64,000 bases of DNA from Leucobacter muris. Its GTDB lineage: Bacteria; Actinomycetota; Actinomycetes; Actinomycetales; Microbacteriaceae. The position numbers and the translations under genes are program-made. Location: positions 372,001 through 436,000 of the forward strand of contig NZ_CP035037.1 of assembly GCF_004028235.1 (NCBI RefSeq), given 5' to 3'. Below, one piece after another: positions 24,933-34,070 of this stretch; within the stretch, counting starts at the first letter, position 1; each line of letters starts with the position of its first letter. The notes beneath the pieces were generated by a model. The model saw only the letters and a program-made list of their open reading frames with translations, searched no databases and was not told the origin of the DNA.

Positions 24933-26104
24933 TATGCCTCCAGGAAGTTCTGCATGAGCACGTCGCGGGAGAACCCGCCGCTGTGCAGCCGTCTGACGAA
25001 CTCGGGGCCCCTTCGCGCGATCTCGCGGTAGTGTTCACGACGAGCCACGATGTCGCGCAGCGTCGCCTCGACGCACTCGACGGTCGTCTCGTGGATCGGC
25101 AGCGGCATCCCGGCGTGGCGTTCGACCTCACCGCGCACCTGATCGCTCACGTGCGCGAGCACGATGCGACCCGACGCCATCACCTCGCAAGCGGCTACGC
25201 CGTAGTCGCCCGATCGGAACTGGTCGAGCACCACGTCGGCGTCGGCGAACACCGCGGGCATCTCGTGGTTCGGCACTCCCTGCAGCTCGACGTACTCGAT
25301 GAGCCCCTCGTCGTGGAGCTTCTGGGCGACCGGGGCCACGTACGTGGTGCCCTTGGGGATCGGGTTGGTCGGGGCGTGCACGACCTTGATGCGCTCGCGC
25401 TCGAGCAGCGGCGCGTCGTTCGCCCAGCGCTCGGGGTCGATGATGACGCCGAGGAAGTGGGCTTCGGGAAGGTCGAGGAGCAGGCCAGCGGTCGAGACGA
25501 ATACCGGCGCGCCGGTGTCTGCGATGAGCCGCAGGTTCTCGGCGACGACGGGTTCGACGAGCCGGGGGTCGACCCACTCGGAGTCGCGGAAGTACGACCA
25601 CTCGTCGAGTTCGGCGTGTCGGGATGGGAGGCGCACGTCGGTGCCGTGGCCGACGAAGGCGACCTTCAGCCCGGCCTCCCGCATGCGCGCGATCTGACGG
25701 CGCATGTCGCCCGAGAACATGCCGCCGAGAACGGGATAGCAGGCTTCGATGAGCACGTGGGTGTAGTGCTCGGCGAGTGTGTCAATCATGGCCCGCTGCC
25801 AGGCTCGGGAGTGCTCGGTCGTGCGCCACGAGACGGTGTAGTCGGCGGGATAGTGCAGCACGTTGTTGCCGTCGTGCACGTAGTTGCGCGAGGAGACCTC
25901 GCCGCTCGTCTCCACCGCGCGGCCCCACTGGTAACCCTGGCCCGCGTAGTTCACGGGGCCGATGAAGAGCCGCACCGGTTTGCCCTCGTCGGGCAGGGGA
26001 GGCGGGGGAGGCGTGACGCCCTTGAGCCGATCGACGGTCGACGCGATCGCGTCCTGCCCGAACTTCGGAACGAGCTTCCAGAGGCGCTCAGCTGCCGGAT
26101 GCAT
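24932..26104 (-). CDS. Putative glycosyltransferase, NY[AS]GQ paralogue 3
   Basis: A 390-residue protein starting at ATG 26104, seven bases after GGAGG. It overlaps the upstream paralogue by 17 bp. Motifs: FIGPVNYAGQGYQWGRAVE, VAFVGHGTDVRLPSRHAE, FVSTAGLLLDLPEAHFLGV, and the C-terminal DQFRSGDYGVAACEVMASGR. The HGTDVRLPSRH block matches paralogue 4 (HGTDARLPSRH) more closely than the HG[NS]DIRDPD of paralogues 1 and 2, which splits the four genes into two pairs. Function is inferred as glycosyltransferase. Confidence 0.76.
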   Translation of the reverse strand: MHPAAERLWKLVPKFGQDAIASTVDRLKGVTPPPPPLPDEGKPVRLFIGPVNYAGQGYQWGRAVETSGEVSSRNYVHDGNNVLHYPADYTVSWRTTEHSRAWQRAMIDTLAEHYTHVLIEACYPVLGGMFSGDMRRQIARMREAGLKVAFVGHGTDVRLPSRHAELDEWSYFRDSEWVDPRLVEPVVAENLRLIADTGAPVFVSTAGLLLDLPEAHFLGVIIDPERWANDAPLLERERIKVVHAPTNPIPKGTTYVAPVAQKLHDEGLIEYVELQGVPNHEMPAVFADADVVLDQFRSGDYGVAACEVMASGRIVLAHVSDQVRGEVERHAGMPLPIHETTVECVEATLRDIVARREHYREIARRGPEFVRRLHSGGFSRDVLMQNFLEA

Positions 26105-27320
26105 CGAACCCCTCCTTCCGAGCCGAACGTGAGACCCAGTGCTGCTGCAGCACACGGGCCGAATAGCGCCCGTCGTGCACCGCGCTTACGAACTCGACGC
26201 TGCGAGCGCGTTCGCGTGAGAGATCGGGAGCCGCGATGAGACGACGCAACACGACTTCAAGCGTACCCACACTCGCCTCGATCACCGGCAATTGCAGGCC
26301 GGTCGCCGCGAGAATGTCGGCCCTCACGCGCTCGAAGACCTGGCCGACCACCACGCAACCCGCGGCCATCGCCTCGCAGGCGGCCACCCCGTACGAGCCC
26401 GTGCGGAACTGGTCGAGCACCACGTCGGCCTCGGCGAACCTCGCGGGCATCTCGGCCGAGGGCACGCCCTGGATGAGATCGAGCTCGATCAGCCCCTCGG
26501 CCTGCAACTGCTCGAGCATCGGCATGATGAGCGGAGTGCCCTTGTATGCTGCGACCGATGGTGCGTGAGCGACGCGCAGCGGTGCTCCCGCGGGGCGCTC
26601 CTCCCGAGCGTCGGCGGCCCACCGCTGCGGATCGACCACGACCGGGCACCAGAACGCGTCGGGCAGATCGCTTCGCAGATCCGGCGTCGAGACGAAGACC
26701 GGACGACCGCTGCGTTCGAGGAGCGCGATGTTGCGAGCCGCGAGCTGCTCGGCGCGAGGCACGTATACCGCCGGATCGTCGTAGTAGGAGAGGGGATGCT
26801 CGCGCATGTGTCGCGACGGCAGCCGAGCGTCCGTGCCATGAGCCAGGTAGGCCACGTCGACGCTGTGGTCGATCAGCGCCTGCGCTTGGACTTCGACGGA
26901 TCGGCCCATCAGCCGCCCGAACGGCGGTTCCTCGGCCTCGATGAGCACGTGGGTGCCGCGCGTCGCAGCCTCGAACTGCCGCCGCTGCCAGTCGGGGTCG
27001 TTGTGGTAGGTGCCGACCGGCACGAGCAGGTCGGCCTCGAAGTCGAACCCGCCGGGCACGTCGAACGCCATGTTTCGGGCCGAGATGCCGGTGTCGGCGG
27101 CCTCGAGCGCCCTCGCCCAGGCGAACGCCTGGCCCGAGTAGTTGACCGGCGCGATCAGCAGACGCGTCGGTTTCTCGGCGAACGACGTCGTGGGCACACT
27201 GCCTCGAGGAGCCGGGCGGCCGAGGCGGCGCGCCGCAAGCCTCCCGAGCGGGCTCATGGGTGCATCGGCGATGAGATCGATCAGCCGATTGATCCACGAG
27301 GGCAGGCGGTTGCGATTCAC
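26088..27320 (-). CDS. Putative glycosyltransferase, NY[AS]GQ paralogue 4
   Basis: A 410-residue protein with a GTG start at 27320, the first gene of a four-gene operon read leftward. Motifs: LIAPVNYSGQAFAWARALEA, AYLAHGTDARLPSRHMRE, FVSTPDLRSDLPDAFWCPVV and FRTGSYGVAACEAMAAGCVVV. The short N-terminal amphipathic stretch LPSWINRLIDLIAD, also seen as LPSWAQRLME in paralogue 2, may dock it to the membrane. No metal or DxD motif stands out, as expected for GT-B. Donor and acceptor are unknown. Confidence 0.76.
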   Translation of the reverse strand: MNRNRLPSWINRLIDLIADAPMSPLGRLAARRLGRPAPRGSVPTTSFAEKPTRLLIAPVNYSGQAFAWARALEAADTGISARNMAFDVPGGFDFEADLLVPVGTYHNDPDWQRRQFEAATRGTHVLIEAEEPPFGRLMGRSVEVQAQALIDHSVDVAYLAHGTDARLPSRHMREHPLSYYDDPAVYVPRAEQLAARNIALLERSGRPVFVSTPDLRSDLPDAFWCPVVVDPQRWAADAREERPAGAPLRVAHAPSVAAYKGTPLIMPMLEQLQAEGLIELDLIQGVPSAEMPARFAEADVVLDQFRTGSYGVAACEAMAAGCVVVGQVFERVRADILAATGLQLPVIEASVGTLEVVLRRLIAAPDLSRERARSVEFVSAVHDGRYSARVLQQHWVSRSARKEGFDASGS

Positions 27321-27362
27321 AGCTCTGGGTGACCCGCTCGGCTCACGAATGTCATGCCGTCG

Positions 27363-27400
27363 ATTCTATCCCGGCTCCCGGTCTCGTTCTCCCGTATCAT
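27363..27400. promoter_or_regulatory. Divergent -10 elements
   Basis: On the minus strand TAGAAT (27368-27363) would serve the glycosyltransferase operon with a leader of about 35 bases. On the plus strand TATCAT (27395-27400) would serve the NodB-like gene with a leader of about 70 bases. No clear -35 boxes were found. Confidence 0.4.
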
Positions 27401-27476
27401 GGTGCGCGGTCTCCACCCTTCGCCCACTCATCTCCTCGGCCCGCCCGGCTGATCCGACTCGAAAGATGATCCGTCC

Positions 27477-28151
27477 ATGGAATCCGCAGCACCCAAGATC
27501 TTCGACTACTCCCTGAAGTCGTACTCCGACGCTCTCAAGGACTACGTCGACACCGGATACGCGGTCACGTCGTTCCAAAAGTACCTCGCAGACCCGCAAG
27601 AGCGTCACATGGTGCTGCGACACGACATCGACAACACGATCGAGCAGGCGCTGCGCGTCGCGCGCGTCGATGCCGAGGCCGGCGTGAGCTCCACCTTCTT
27701 CCTGCGGGTGCACGCTCGCGGCTACAACCTGCTGAGCCTTCCGTCGCTGCAGATCGTGCAGGAGATGGAGCAGCTGGGGCACGAGGTGCAACTGCACCTC
27801 GAGGGCGGGCTCTGCGACTGGCTCGGCAGCGACAACCTCGACTGGGCCGATCGGCAGCGCGCCGTCTTCGAAGCGGCGGTCGGGCGCCCCCTCGGCGGCT
27901 TCAGCTCGCACGAGCCCGCTCGCACGGGCGGGCTCGAGTTCGCCAACGGCCTGCTCGAGCGCTGGAGCGACAGCGTCGCCTATCACGCGTACGAGGAGCG
28001 GTTCATGACGCCGAGCATGAAGTACCTGAGCGACTCGAGCGGGCGCTGGCGCGAGGGGCACTTCGGCGAGTGGGTCGGCAAGGAACCGCTCATGCAGGTG
28101 CTCACCCACCCGTTCTGGTGGTTCGAGAAGGTGCCCGCCGAGAACTACTGA
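27477..28151 (+). CDS. Small polysaccharide-deacetylase-like (NodB-fold) protein
   Basis: A 224-residue cytoplasmic protein with no signal peptide. The motif VLRHDIDNT resembles the first NodB motif (HDVD-type metal site); STFFLRVHARGYN and LGHEVQLHLE resemble the next strands, and the near-terminal LTHPFWWF resembles the last motif with its His. It could remove an N-acyl group from a nucleotide- or lipid-linked amino sugar, which would fit a locus that builds N-acylated sugars. It is shorter than typical deacetylases, so activity is uncertain. It is a single-gene unit ended by a strong hairpin. Confidence 0.65.
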   Translation: MESAAPKIFDYSLKSYSDALKDYVDTGYAVTSFQKYLADPQERHMVLRHDIDNTIEQALRVARVDAEAGVSSTFFLRVHARGYNLLSLPSLQIVQEMEQLGHEVQLHLEGGLCDWLGSDNLDWADRQRAVFEAAVGRPLGGFSSHEPARTGGLEFANGLLERWSDSVAYHAYEERFMTPSMKYLSDSSGRWREGHFGEWVGKEPLMQVLTHPFWWFEKVPAENY

Positions 28152-28158
28152 TCCGGTG

Positions 28159-28194
28159 ACGACGGCCCGCGGACATCGGTCCACGGGCCGTCGT
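28159..28194. terminator. Bidirectional hairpin between convergent genes
   Basis: A perfect 11-bp stem (ACGACGGCCCG / CGGGCCGTCGT) with a 14-base loop fills the gap between the NodB-like gene and the LpxD-like gene. There is no T-run on either side. Confidence 0.6.
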
Positions 28195-28208
28195 GCATGC
28201 GCCGAGCG

Positions 28209-29111
28209 CTACTTCTTGTTGTCGCCGAGGCGCTTGGCGGGGTTGCCCACCCGCACCTCGTTCTCGGGCACAGACTTGACGGCGACGGCTCCGATGCCGA
28301 GCAGCGAGTCCTTGCCGAGGGTGAGCCCCTGGATCACCGACGCGTTCGGTCCGATCCACACCTCGTCCTCGATCACCACGCTGCCCGAGATCTCGGCGCA
28401 GGCCGTGATGATGACGTTCCTGCCGATACGGCAGTTGTGGGCGATGTGCACGTGGTCGTCGATCTTCGTGTAGTCGCCGACGACGGTCGGAGCGATGGTA
28501 CCCGAGCACACCGTGGTGAAATTGCCGACCTCGGTGTGCGCGCCGAGCCGCACCGACCCGATGTGCGGCACGTGGAAGTTGTTGCCGTCGGCGTCCTTCT
28601 CGATGCCGAAGCCCTCCTCGCCGATGACGGCGTGGCTCTTGACGAGCGAGTGCTCGCCGATCACCACGCCCCGGCCGATCACCACGTGATCACGCACCTC
28701 CGAGTGCGCCTCGATCACGGCGCCCTCGCGCACCACCGTGTATTCGCCGATGTGCGCCGACTCATGGACGCGAGCCGTGGGGTGCACTCGCGCGGTATCG
28801 GCGACTCCGGCCGCGGCCTTCGGGGCGAAGTGCCGCGCGACCGCCTGCCCGAACGCCGCCCGGGGGTTCTCCACGAGTATGAGGGAGCCGGTGGCGCCCT
28901 CCGGAAGTTCGGTGCCGAGCGGGGCGAGGACCACCGCGCCCGCCAGCGATGCGCGCTCGAACGCCTCGGCGAATCGCGCAGTGTCTCCCACGAAGGTGAG
29001 CTGCCGCGCCTCGGCGTCGAGCAGGGGAGCGGGCGCCGAGACGACGGCGTTCGCGCCGACGAGTTCCGCGGCGAAATCCGAAGCGATGTCCTGTGCCATG
29101 AGTGCGGTCAT
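28209..29111 (-). CDS. LpxD-like left-handed beta-helix sugar N-acyltransferase
   Basis: A 300-residue protein with the two-part LpxD layout: an N-terminal nucleotide-binding domain (about 1-100, with ARQLTFVGDTARFAEA and LILVENPRAAF) and a hexapeptide-repeat beta-helix (about 105-280). The helix contains HIAHNCRIGRNV, matching the QIAHN catalytic segment of LpxD. LpxD moves a 3-hydroxyacyl chain from ACP to a UDP-amino sugar. Actinobacteria make no lipid A, so this enzyme should acylate a different UDP-amino sugar, plausibly with the 3-hydroxyacyl-ACP made by the 20466-22515 cassette. The start at 29111 is supported by TACAGT 6 bases upstream (leaderless). It is divergent from the Gfo/Idh gene. 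Confidence 0.85.
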   Translation of the reverse strand: MTALMAQDIASDFAAELVGANAVVSAPAPLLDAEARQLTFVGDTARFAEAFERASLAGAVVLAPLGTELPEGATGSLILVENPRAAFGQAVARHFAPKAAAGVADTARVHPTARVHESAHIGEYTVVREGAVIEAHSEVRDHVVIGRGVVIGEHSLVKSHAVIGEEGFGIEKDADGNNFHVPHIGSVRLGAHTEVGNFTTVCSGTIAPTVVGDYTKIDDHVHIAHNCRIGRNVIITACAEISGSVVIEDEVWIGPNASVIQGLTLGKDSLLGIGAVAVKSVPENEVRVGNPAKRLGDNKK

Positions 29112-29117
29112 GCGAGA

Positions 29118-29123
29118 ACTGTA
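29118..29123 (-). promoter_or_regulatory. -10 hexamer of a leaderless gene (LpxD-like)
   Basis: On the minus strand TACAGT stands 6 bases before the ATG at 29111 and no ribosome site is present. On the opposite strand TACCAT (29187-29192) is the probable -10 for the divergent oxidoreductase gene. Confidence 0.5.
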
Positions 29124-29227
29124 CCGCGCAGAGGTCTGGAGCGGACGGGTGCGAACGTAAACTGGGACGGGACTCCGCCCCTCGGATACCATGGGCGGAC
29201 GCAGCACAGGCATATGGAGGAGTCAGC

Positions 29228-30181
29228 ATGGCGCAGCCGAACATCGTTCTTTTCGGAGCGGGAACGATGGGGCGCAACCACGCGCGCATCGTCTCATCGT
29301 CTGCGCGGGCCAACCTCGTCGGCATCGTCGACCCCTTCGAGCAGAACGGTCGCGCGGCGACCGAGCAGTACGGCGGGGAGTGGTTCCCCGCTGCCGAAGA
29401 AGCGCTGAAGAAGGCCGACGCCGTGGTGGTGGCCGCCTCCACCGAGTACCACTACGACATCGCGAAAGAGGTCCTCGACGCCGGTCTCCCGGTGCTCATC
29501 GAGAAGCCGATCTGCCCCTCGCTCGAGCAGACCGAGGAGATCCTCGGCATGGCCGAGCAGCGCGGTGTGCCCGTGCAGTGCGGGTTCCTCGAGCGTTTCA
29601 ACGCCGGCGTGCTCGCGGCGCGGAAGCTCATCGACGAGCCCGTCTACGTGCGAGCCGAGCGCCATTCGCCGCACTGGGCCCGCATCAAGACGGGCGTCGC
29701 CTGGGACATGCTGGTGCACGACGCCGACCTCATCTCGAACCTCTACGGCGCGGCGTCGCCCGAATCTGTGAGCGCCGAGCTCGGCTACTTCCATCCCGAT
29801 TCGCTCGAGGGCGCCGAAGACGTCATCGACATGACGCTGCGCTTCCCCGGGGGAGGCATCGCTTCGGCATCGGCCAGCCGCATCGGGCAGCGGAAGGTGC
29901 GCCGCATGCTCGTGCAGTCGCTCGACTCGATGGTCGAGGTCGACCTCCTGCTGCGCAGCGTCACCAAGTACCGCCACACCAACATCGAGAGCACCGACGA
30001 CAAGGTCGGTTTCAAGCAGATGACCGAGATGGAGGTGCCCGAGGTCTCGGGTCTCGAGCCGCTCGCCGCGCAGTTCGAGCACTTCATCGACCTCGTCGAG
30101 GGGCGCATCGACGCCGATGCGGAGCGACGCAGCATCCTCCCGGCTCACCGCATCATCGCTGCAGCGCTCGACGGGCGGTGA
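29228..30181 (+). CDS. Gfo/Idh/MocA family sugar-nucleotide oxidoreductase (WbpB-like)
   Basis: A 317-residue NAD-dependent enzyme: Rossmann loop VLFGAGTMGRNHARI, the family EKP motif in LIEKPICPS, and a C-terminal domain with DMLVHDADLISNLYG carrying the usual Asp/His pair. The ATG at 29228 follows GGAGGAG and is preferred to an upstream in-frame ATG. In the known WbpB/WbpE pair such an enzyme oxidises C3 of UDP-GlcNAcA so that the aminotransferase can install a 3-amino group. Its divergent neighbour is the N-acyltransferase that would act next. The reaction is inferred from that context. Confidence 0.82.
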   Translation: MAQPNIVLFGAGTMGRNHARIVSSSARANLVGIVDPFEQNGRAATEQYGGEWFPAAEEALKKADAVVVAASTEYHYDIAKEVLDAGLPVLIEKPICPSLEQTEEILGMAEQRGVPVQCGFLERFNAGVLAARKLIDEPVYVRAERHSPHWARIKTGVAWDMLVHDADLISNLYGAASPESVSAELGYFHPDSLEGAEDVIDMTLRFPGGGIASASASRIGQRKVRRMLVQSLDSMVEVDLLLRSVTKYRHTNIESTDDKVGFKQMTEMEVPEVSGLEPLAAQFEHFIDLVEGRIDADAERRSILPAHRIIAAALDGR

Positions 30182-30202
30182 CACCGGGGAGTTCCCCGTT
30201 AG

Positions 30203-31363
<1,161 letters not shown>

Positions 31364-31407
31364 TCGCCGTCGCCGGCCCTGCACCTCGAAGCGAATCAGA
31401 AAGTCAC

Positions 31408-33630
31408 ATGCCTCAGATCTCCGTACTCATCCCCATCTTCAACGTCGAGAAGTACCTGCGCGAGTGCCTCGACAGCGTGGTGAACCAGACGTTCCGCGAC
31501 CTCGAGATCATCTGCATCAACGACGGCTCGACCGACGGCTCGCTCGCCATCATCGAGGAGTACGCGAGGCGGGATCCCCGCATCGTGATCATCGACAAGG
31601 CCAACTCGGGCTACGGCGACTCGATGAACCACGGCCTCGACCGGGCCACGGGCGAGTACATCGCCATCGTCGAGTCCGACGACTGGGTGGAGCTCGACAT
31701 GTTCGAGGAGCTGCACGATCTCGCAACCGAGCACGGCGTCGAGGTCGTGAAGAGCAACTACTTCACCTACTACGCCGACCCCGAGCGCAAGGCGCTGAGC
31801 GACGAGAAGATCGAGCTGGTGCGGGCTCACGAGGTGGGGAGGGTGATCGACCCCTCCAAGAACATCGACATCTTCTTCCAGCAGCCCGCCATCTGGTCGG
31901 CGATCTACCGTCGCGACTTCCTCGTCGCGAACGGCATCCGCTTCCTGCCCACTCCGGGCGCCTCGTATCAGGACACGAGCTTCGCGTTCAAGGTGTGGAG
32001 CTCGGCGCACCGGGTCGTCTACACCTCCGACGCCTTCCTCCACTACCGTCGCGACAACGAGGCCTCCTCCGTGAACAACGCGGGCAAGGTCTTCTGCGTC
32101 TCCGACGAGTACGCCGAGATCGAGCGCTTCGCAGCGGAGCGCGATCTCTCGACCGAGATCTGGCGCATCCTCCGCCTGAGCAAGTGGGGGGCCTACGCCT
32201 GGAACATCGACCGGTTGCAGGCAGACCTCGCCCCCGACTTCATCGCGCTCGCCTCCGAGCAGTTCAAGGCAGACCTCGAGTCGGGCCGCTTCAACTTCGA
32301 GTTCTGCGACGTCAACCAGGCCCGCGAGATCTCCGAGATCATCGAGCGCCCCGAGCGCGTGATCGAGCGCAAGCAGGCGCAGGACGCCGCGAAGGTCTCG
32401 GTGGTGATGCCGTTCTTCAACGTCGAGGAGTACCTGCGCAAGTGCATCGACTCGGTGCTCGGCCAGACGCTCTCGGAGGTCGAGCTGATCCTCGTCGACG
32501 ACGGTTCGGTCGACGCGTCGTCCGACATCGCCGAGGAGTACTTCCGCAACGACCCGCGGGTGCGTCTCGTCAGTCTCAGGAACAGCGGCCAGGCCATCGC
32601 CCGCAACCGCGGCATGGAGCTCGCCCACGCCGACTACATCGCCTTCATCGACGGCGACGACTACTACGAGCCCGACTCGCTCGAGAAGATGCGCGACGCC
32701 CTCGTCGAACACGACGTCGACTTCGTGGTGGGCAGCATCCGCCCCGTGTTCGAACCGGGCATCCGCAGCGCGATGGAGAAGTTCCAGGACCAGCACTACT
32801 ACGAGGTGCGCCGGACGGGCCTGCAGCAGGTCACGAGCGAACTGCTGCTCGACCTCGACGCGTCGGTCTGCAACAAGATGTTCGTGCGCGAGTCGGTCGA
32901 GAACCGCGGCATCGAGTTCCCCGAGGGCCTGCGATTCGAAGACGCCTACTTCGTGAACGCCTACGGCTTCACGAGCAGCACGGCGTTCTTCCTCGAGCCC
33001 GAGGACTACGTCTACAACTACGTGCGCCGCGCGGGCAGCACGATGTCGACGACCTTCGGGCGCTCCAACACCGCGAAGGATCACCTGACCGTCGCCTTCC
33101 GGCTGTTCGACCTGCTCGAGAAGCACGAGCTGACCGAGAAGTACGGCGTGTACTACATGCGCATGCTCGACCAGTACGCCACCTTCGCCTTTCAGCACTC
33201 GGAGGAGCGCGACCACGCCGAGATCTGGCGCAAGCTGCGCTACTTCGTCGACACCCATCGCGAGCAGCTCGCTCAGATGGACGCCTACGCGCTGCGCAAT
33301 CTCGAGCACCGCGTCTATCGCGGGGTGCTGGGCCGGCTCAACAAGACCCCGGGGCTGCGCCGCATCGTCTTCCGCGCCGGCCGCACGGTGCAGAACTCGC
33401 TGGCGGGCATCATGCCGAAGCTCTCGGTCACCCACCGCGCGCGTCAGAACATCCACGCCGACATCACGCTGCTGCGGCAGCAGGTCGCGGGTTCGACCGC
33501 GGCGCTCTCGGCGCAGCTGAACTCGCAGCGCCGGCGCATCGCGGAGATCGCCGATCAGGTCGACCAGCTGGTCGGGGATCGCGAGAAGGCCGATTGCGCG
33601 AAGAGCACGAAGGGCGCGAGCAAGAAATAG
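31408..33630 (+). CDS. Two-domain family 2 glycosyltransferase
   Basis: A 740-residue protein with two complete GT-A domains. Domain 1 (about 1-310) has SVLIPIFNVEKYLRECLDSV, CINDGSTDGS and the DxD-like IVESDDWVE. Domain 2 (about 328-600) repeats the layout with SVVMPFFNVEEYLRKCIDSV, VDDGSVDASS and FIDGDDYYEPD. The C-terminus is a helical tail with LRQQVAGSTAALSAQLNSQ, then a Lys-rich end, probably coiled coil. Two active sites in one chain suggest a bifunctional or polymerising enzyme. Right after glf, galactofuranosyl transfer is possible but not shown by the sequence. Confidence 0.88.
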   Translation: MPQISVLIPIFNVEKYLRECLDSVVNQTFRDLEIICINDGSTDGSLAIIEEYARRDPRIVIIDKANSGYGDSMNHGLDRATGEYIAIVESDDWVELDMFEELHDLATEHGVEVVKSNYFTYYADPERKALSDEKIELVRAHEVGRVIDPSKNIDIFFQQPAIWSAIYRRDFLVANGIRFLPTPGASYQDTSFAFKVWSSAHRVVYTSDAFLHYRRDNEASSVNNAGKVFCVSDEYAEIERFAAERDLSTEIWRILRLSKWGAYAWNIDRLQADLAPDFIALASEQFKADLESGRFNFEFCDVNQAREISEIIERPERVIERKQAQDAAKVSVVMPFFNVEEYLRKCIDSVLGQTLSEVELILVDDGSVDASSDIAEEYFRNDPRVRLVSLRNSGQAIARNRGMELAHADYIAFIDGDDYYEPDSLEKMRDALVEHDVDFVVGSIRPVFEPGIRSAMEKFQDQHYYEVRRTGLQQVTSELLLDLDASVCNKMFVRESVENRGIEFPEGLRFEDAYFVNAYGFTSSTAFFLEPEDYVYNYVRRAGSTMSTTFGRSNTAKDHLTVAFRLFDLLEKHELTEKYGVYYMRMLDQYATFAFQHSEERDHAEIWRKLRYFVDTHREQLAQMDAYALRNLEHRVYRGVLGRLNKTPGLRRIVFRAGRTVQNSLAGIMPKLSVTHRARQNIHADITLLRQQVAGSTAALSAQLNSQRRRIAEIADQVDQLVGDREKADCAKSTKGASKK

Positions 33631-33637
33631 CGTGCCG

Positions 33638-33674
33638 GGGCCTCCGGGAGACGACGCCGGGCGACTGGAGGCCC
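33638..33674. terminator. Weak inverted repeat between convergent genes
   Basis: GGGCCTCC (33638-33645) and GGAGGCCC (33667-33674) can pair across a 21-base loop in the 79-bp gap. This is a weak terminator candidate. Confidence 0.3.
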
Positions 33675-33709
33675 GCCTGCGGCTGCGAGGGAGCGCCGAC
33701 CCTCGCCGC

Positions 33710-34066
33710 TCACTCCACGTCGAGGCCGCTGCCGGCCCGCCACACCGCGACCGTGAGCATCGGGGCTGCCGCGGCGATCTCGCGCAGCAGCTCGAACTCC
33801 ACGCGATCCGCGTTGCGGCGGTGCTCCCGCGCGTCGGGGCCGCCGGAGCGCGCGGCGAGCCTGGCCAGACCGAACTCGGCCAGCTGGCCGCGATCCTCGA
33901 GCATCTCGTCGCGCAGCGCCAGCACCACCAGGTCGTCGACCTCGGGCACCTCGGCGTACGCGGTCGCCGGATCCTCGCCGTCGCGCACGCGATGCTCCAT
34001 CATCGTGTCGCGTTCGACCCGCGCGTCGGCCCGCAGCTGCAGCAGGCGCTCCGTGGTCATGTTCAC
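33710..34066 (-). CDS. Hypothetical small acidic protein
   Basis: I do not recognise this 118-residue protein (116 if started at the ATG 34060). It is soluble, mostly helical and rich in Arg, Glu and Asp (ERLLQLRADARVERDTMMEH, then VDDLVVLALRDEMLEDR). The GTG start lies 4 bp after the stop of the ligase gene on the same strand, so it is likely translated as the second gene of that operon. Codon bias matches its neighbours. The longer open frame on the opposite strand has the Arg/Pro/His-rich composition of an antisense frame. Confidence 0.55.
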   Translation of the reverse strand: MNMTTERLLQLRADARVERDTMMEHRVRDGEDPATAYAEVPEVDDLVVLALRDEMLEDRGQLAEFGLARLAARSGGPDAREHRRNADRVEFELLREIAAAAPMLTVAVWRAGSGLDVE

Positions 34067-34070
34067 GGTA

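Noticed and set aside
28209..29111. A lipid A pathway gene indicating a Gram-negative source
   Set aside because: No other lpx gene is present and composition, starts and neighbours are actinobacterial. An LpxD-like acyltransferase for another sugar explains it.
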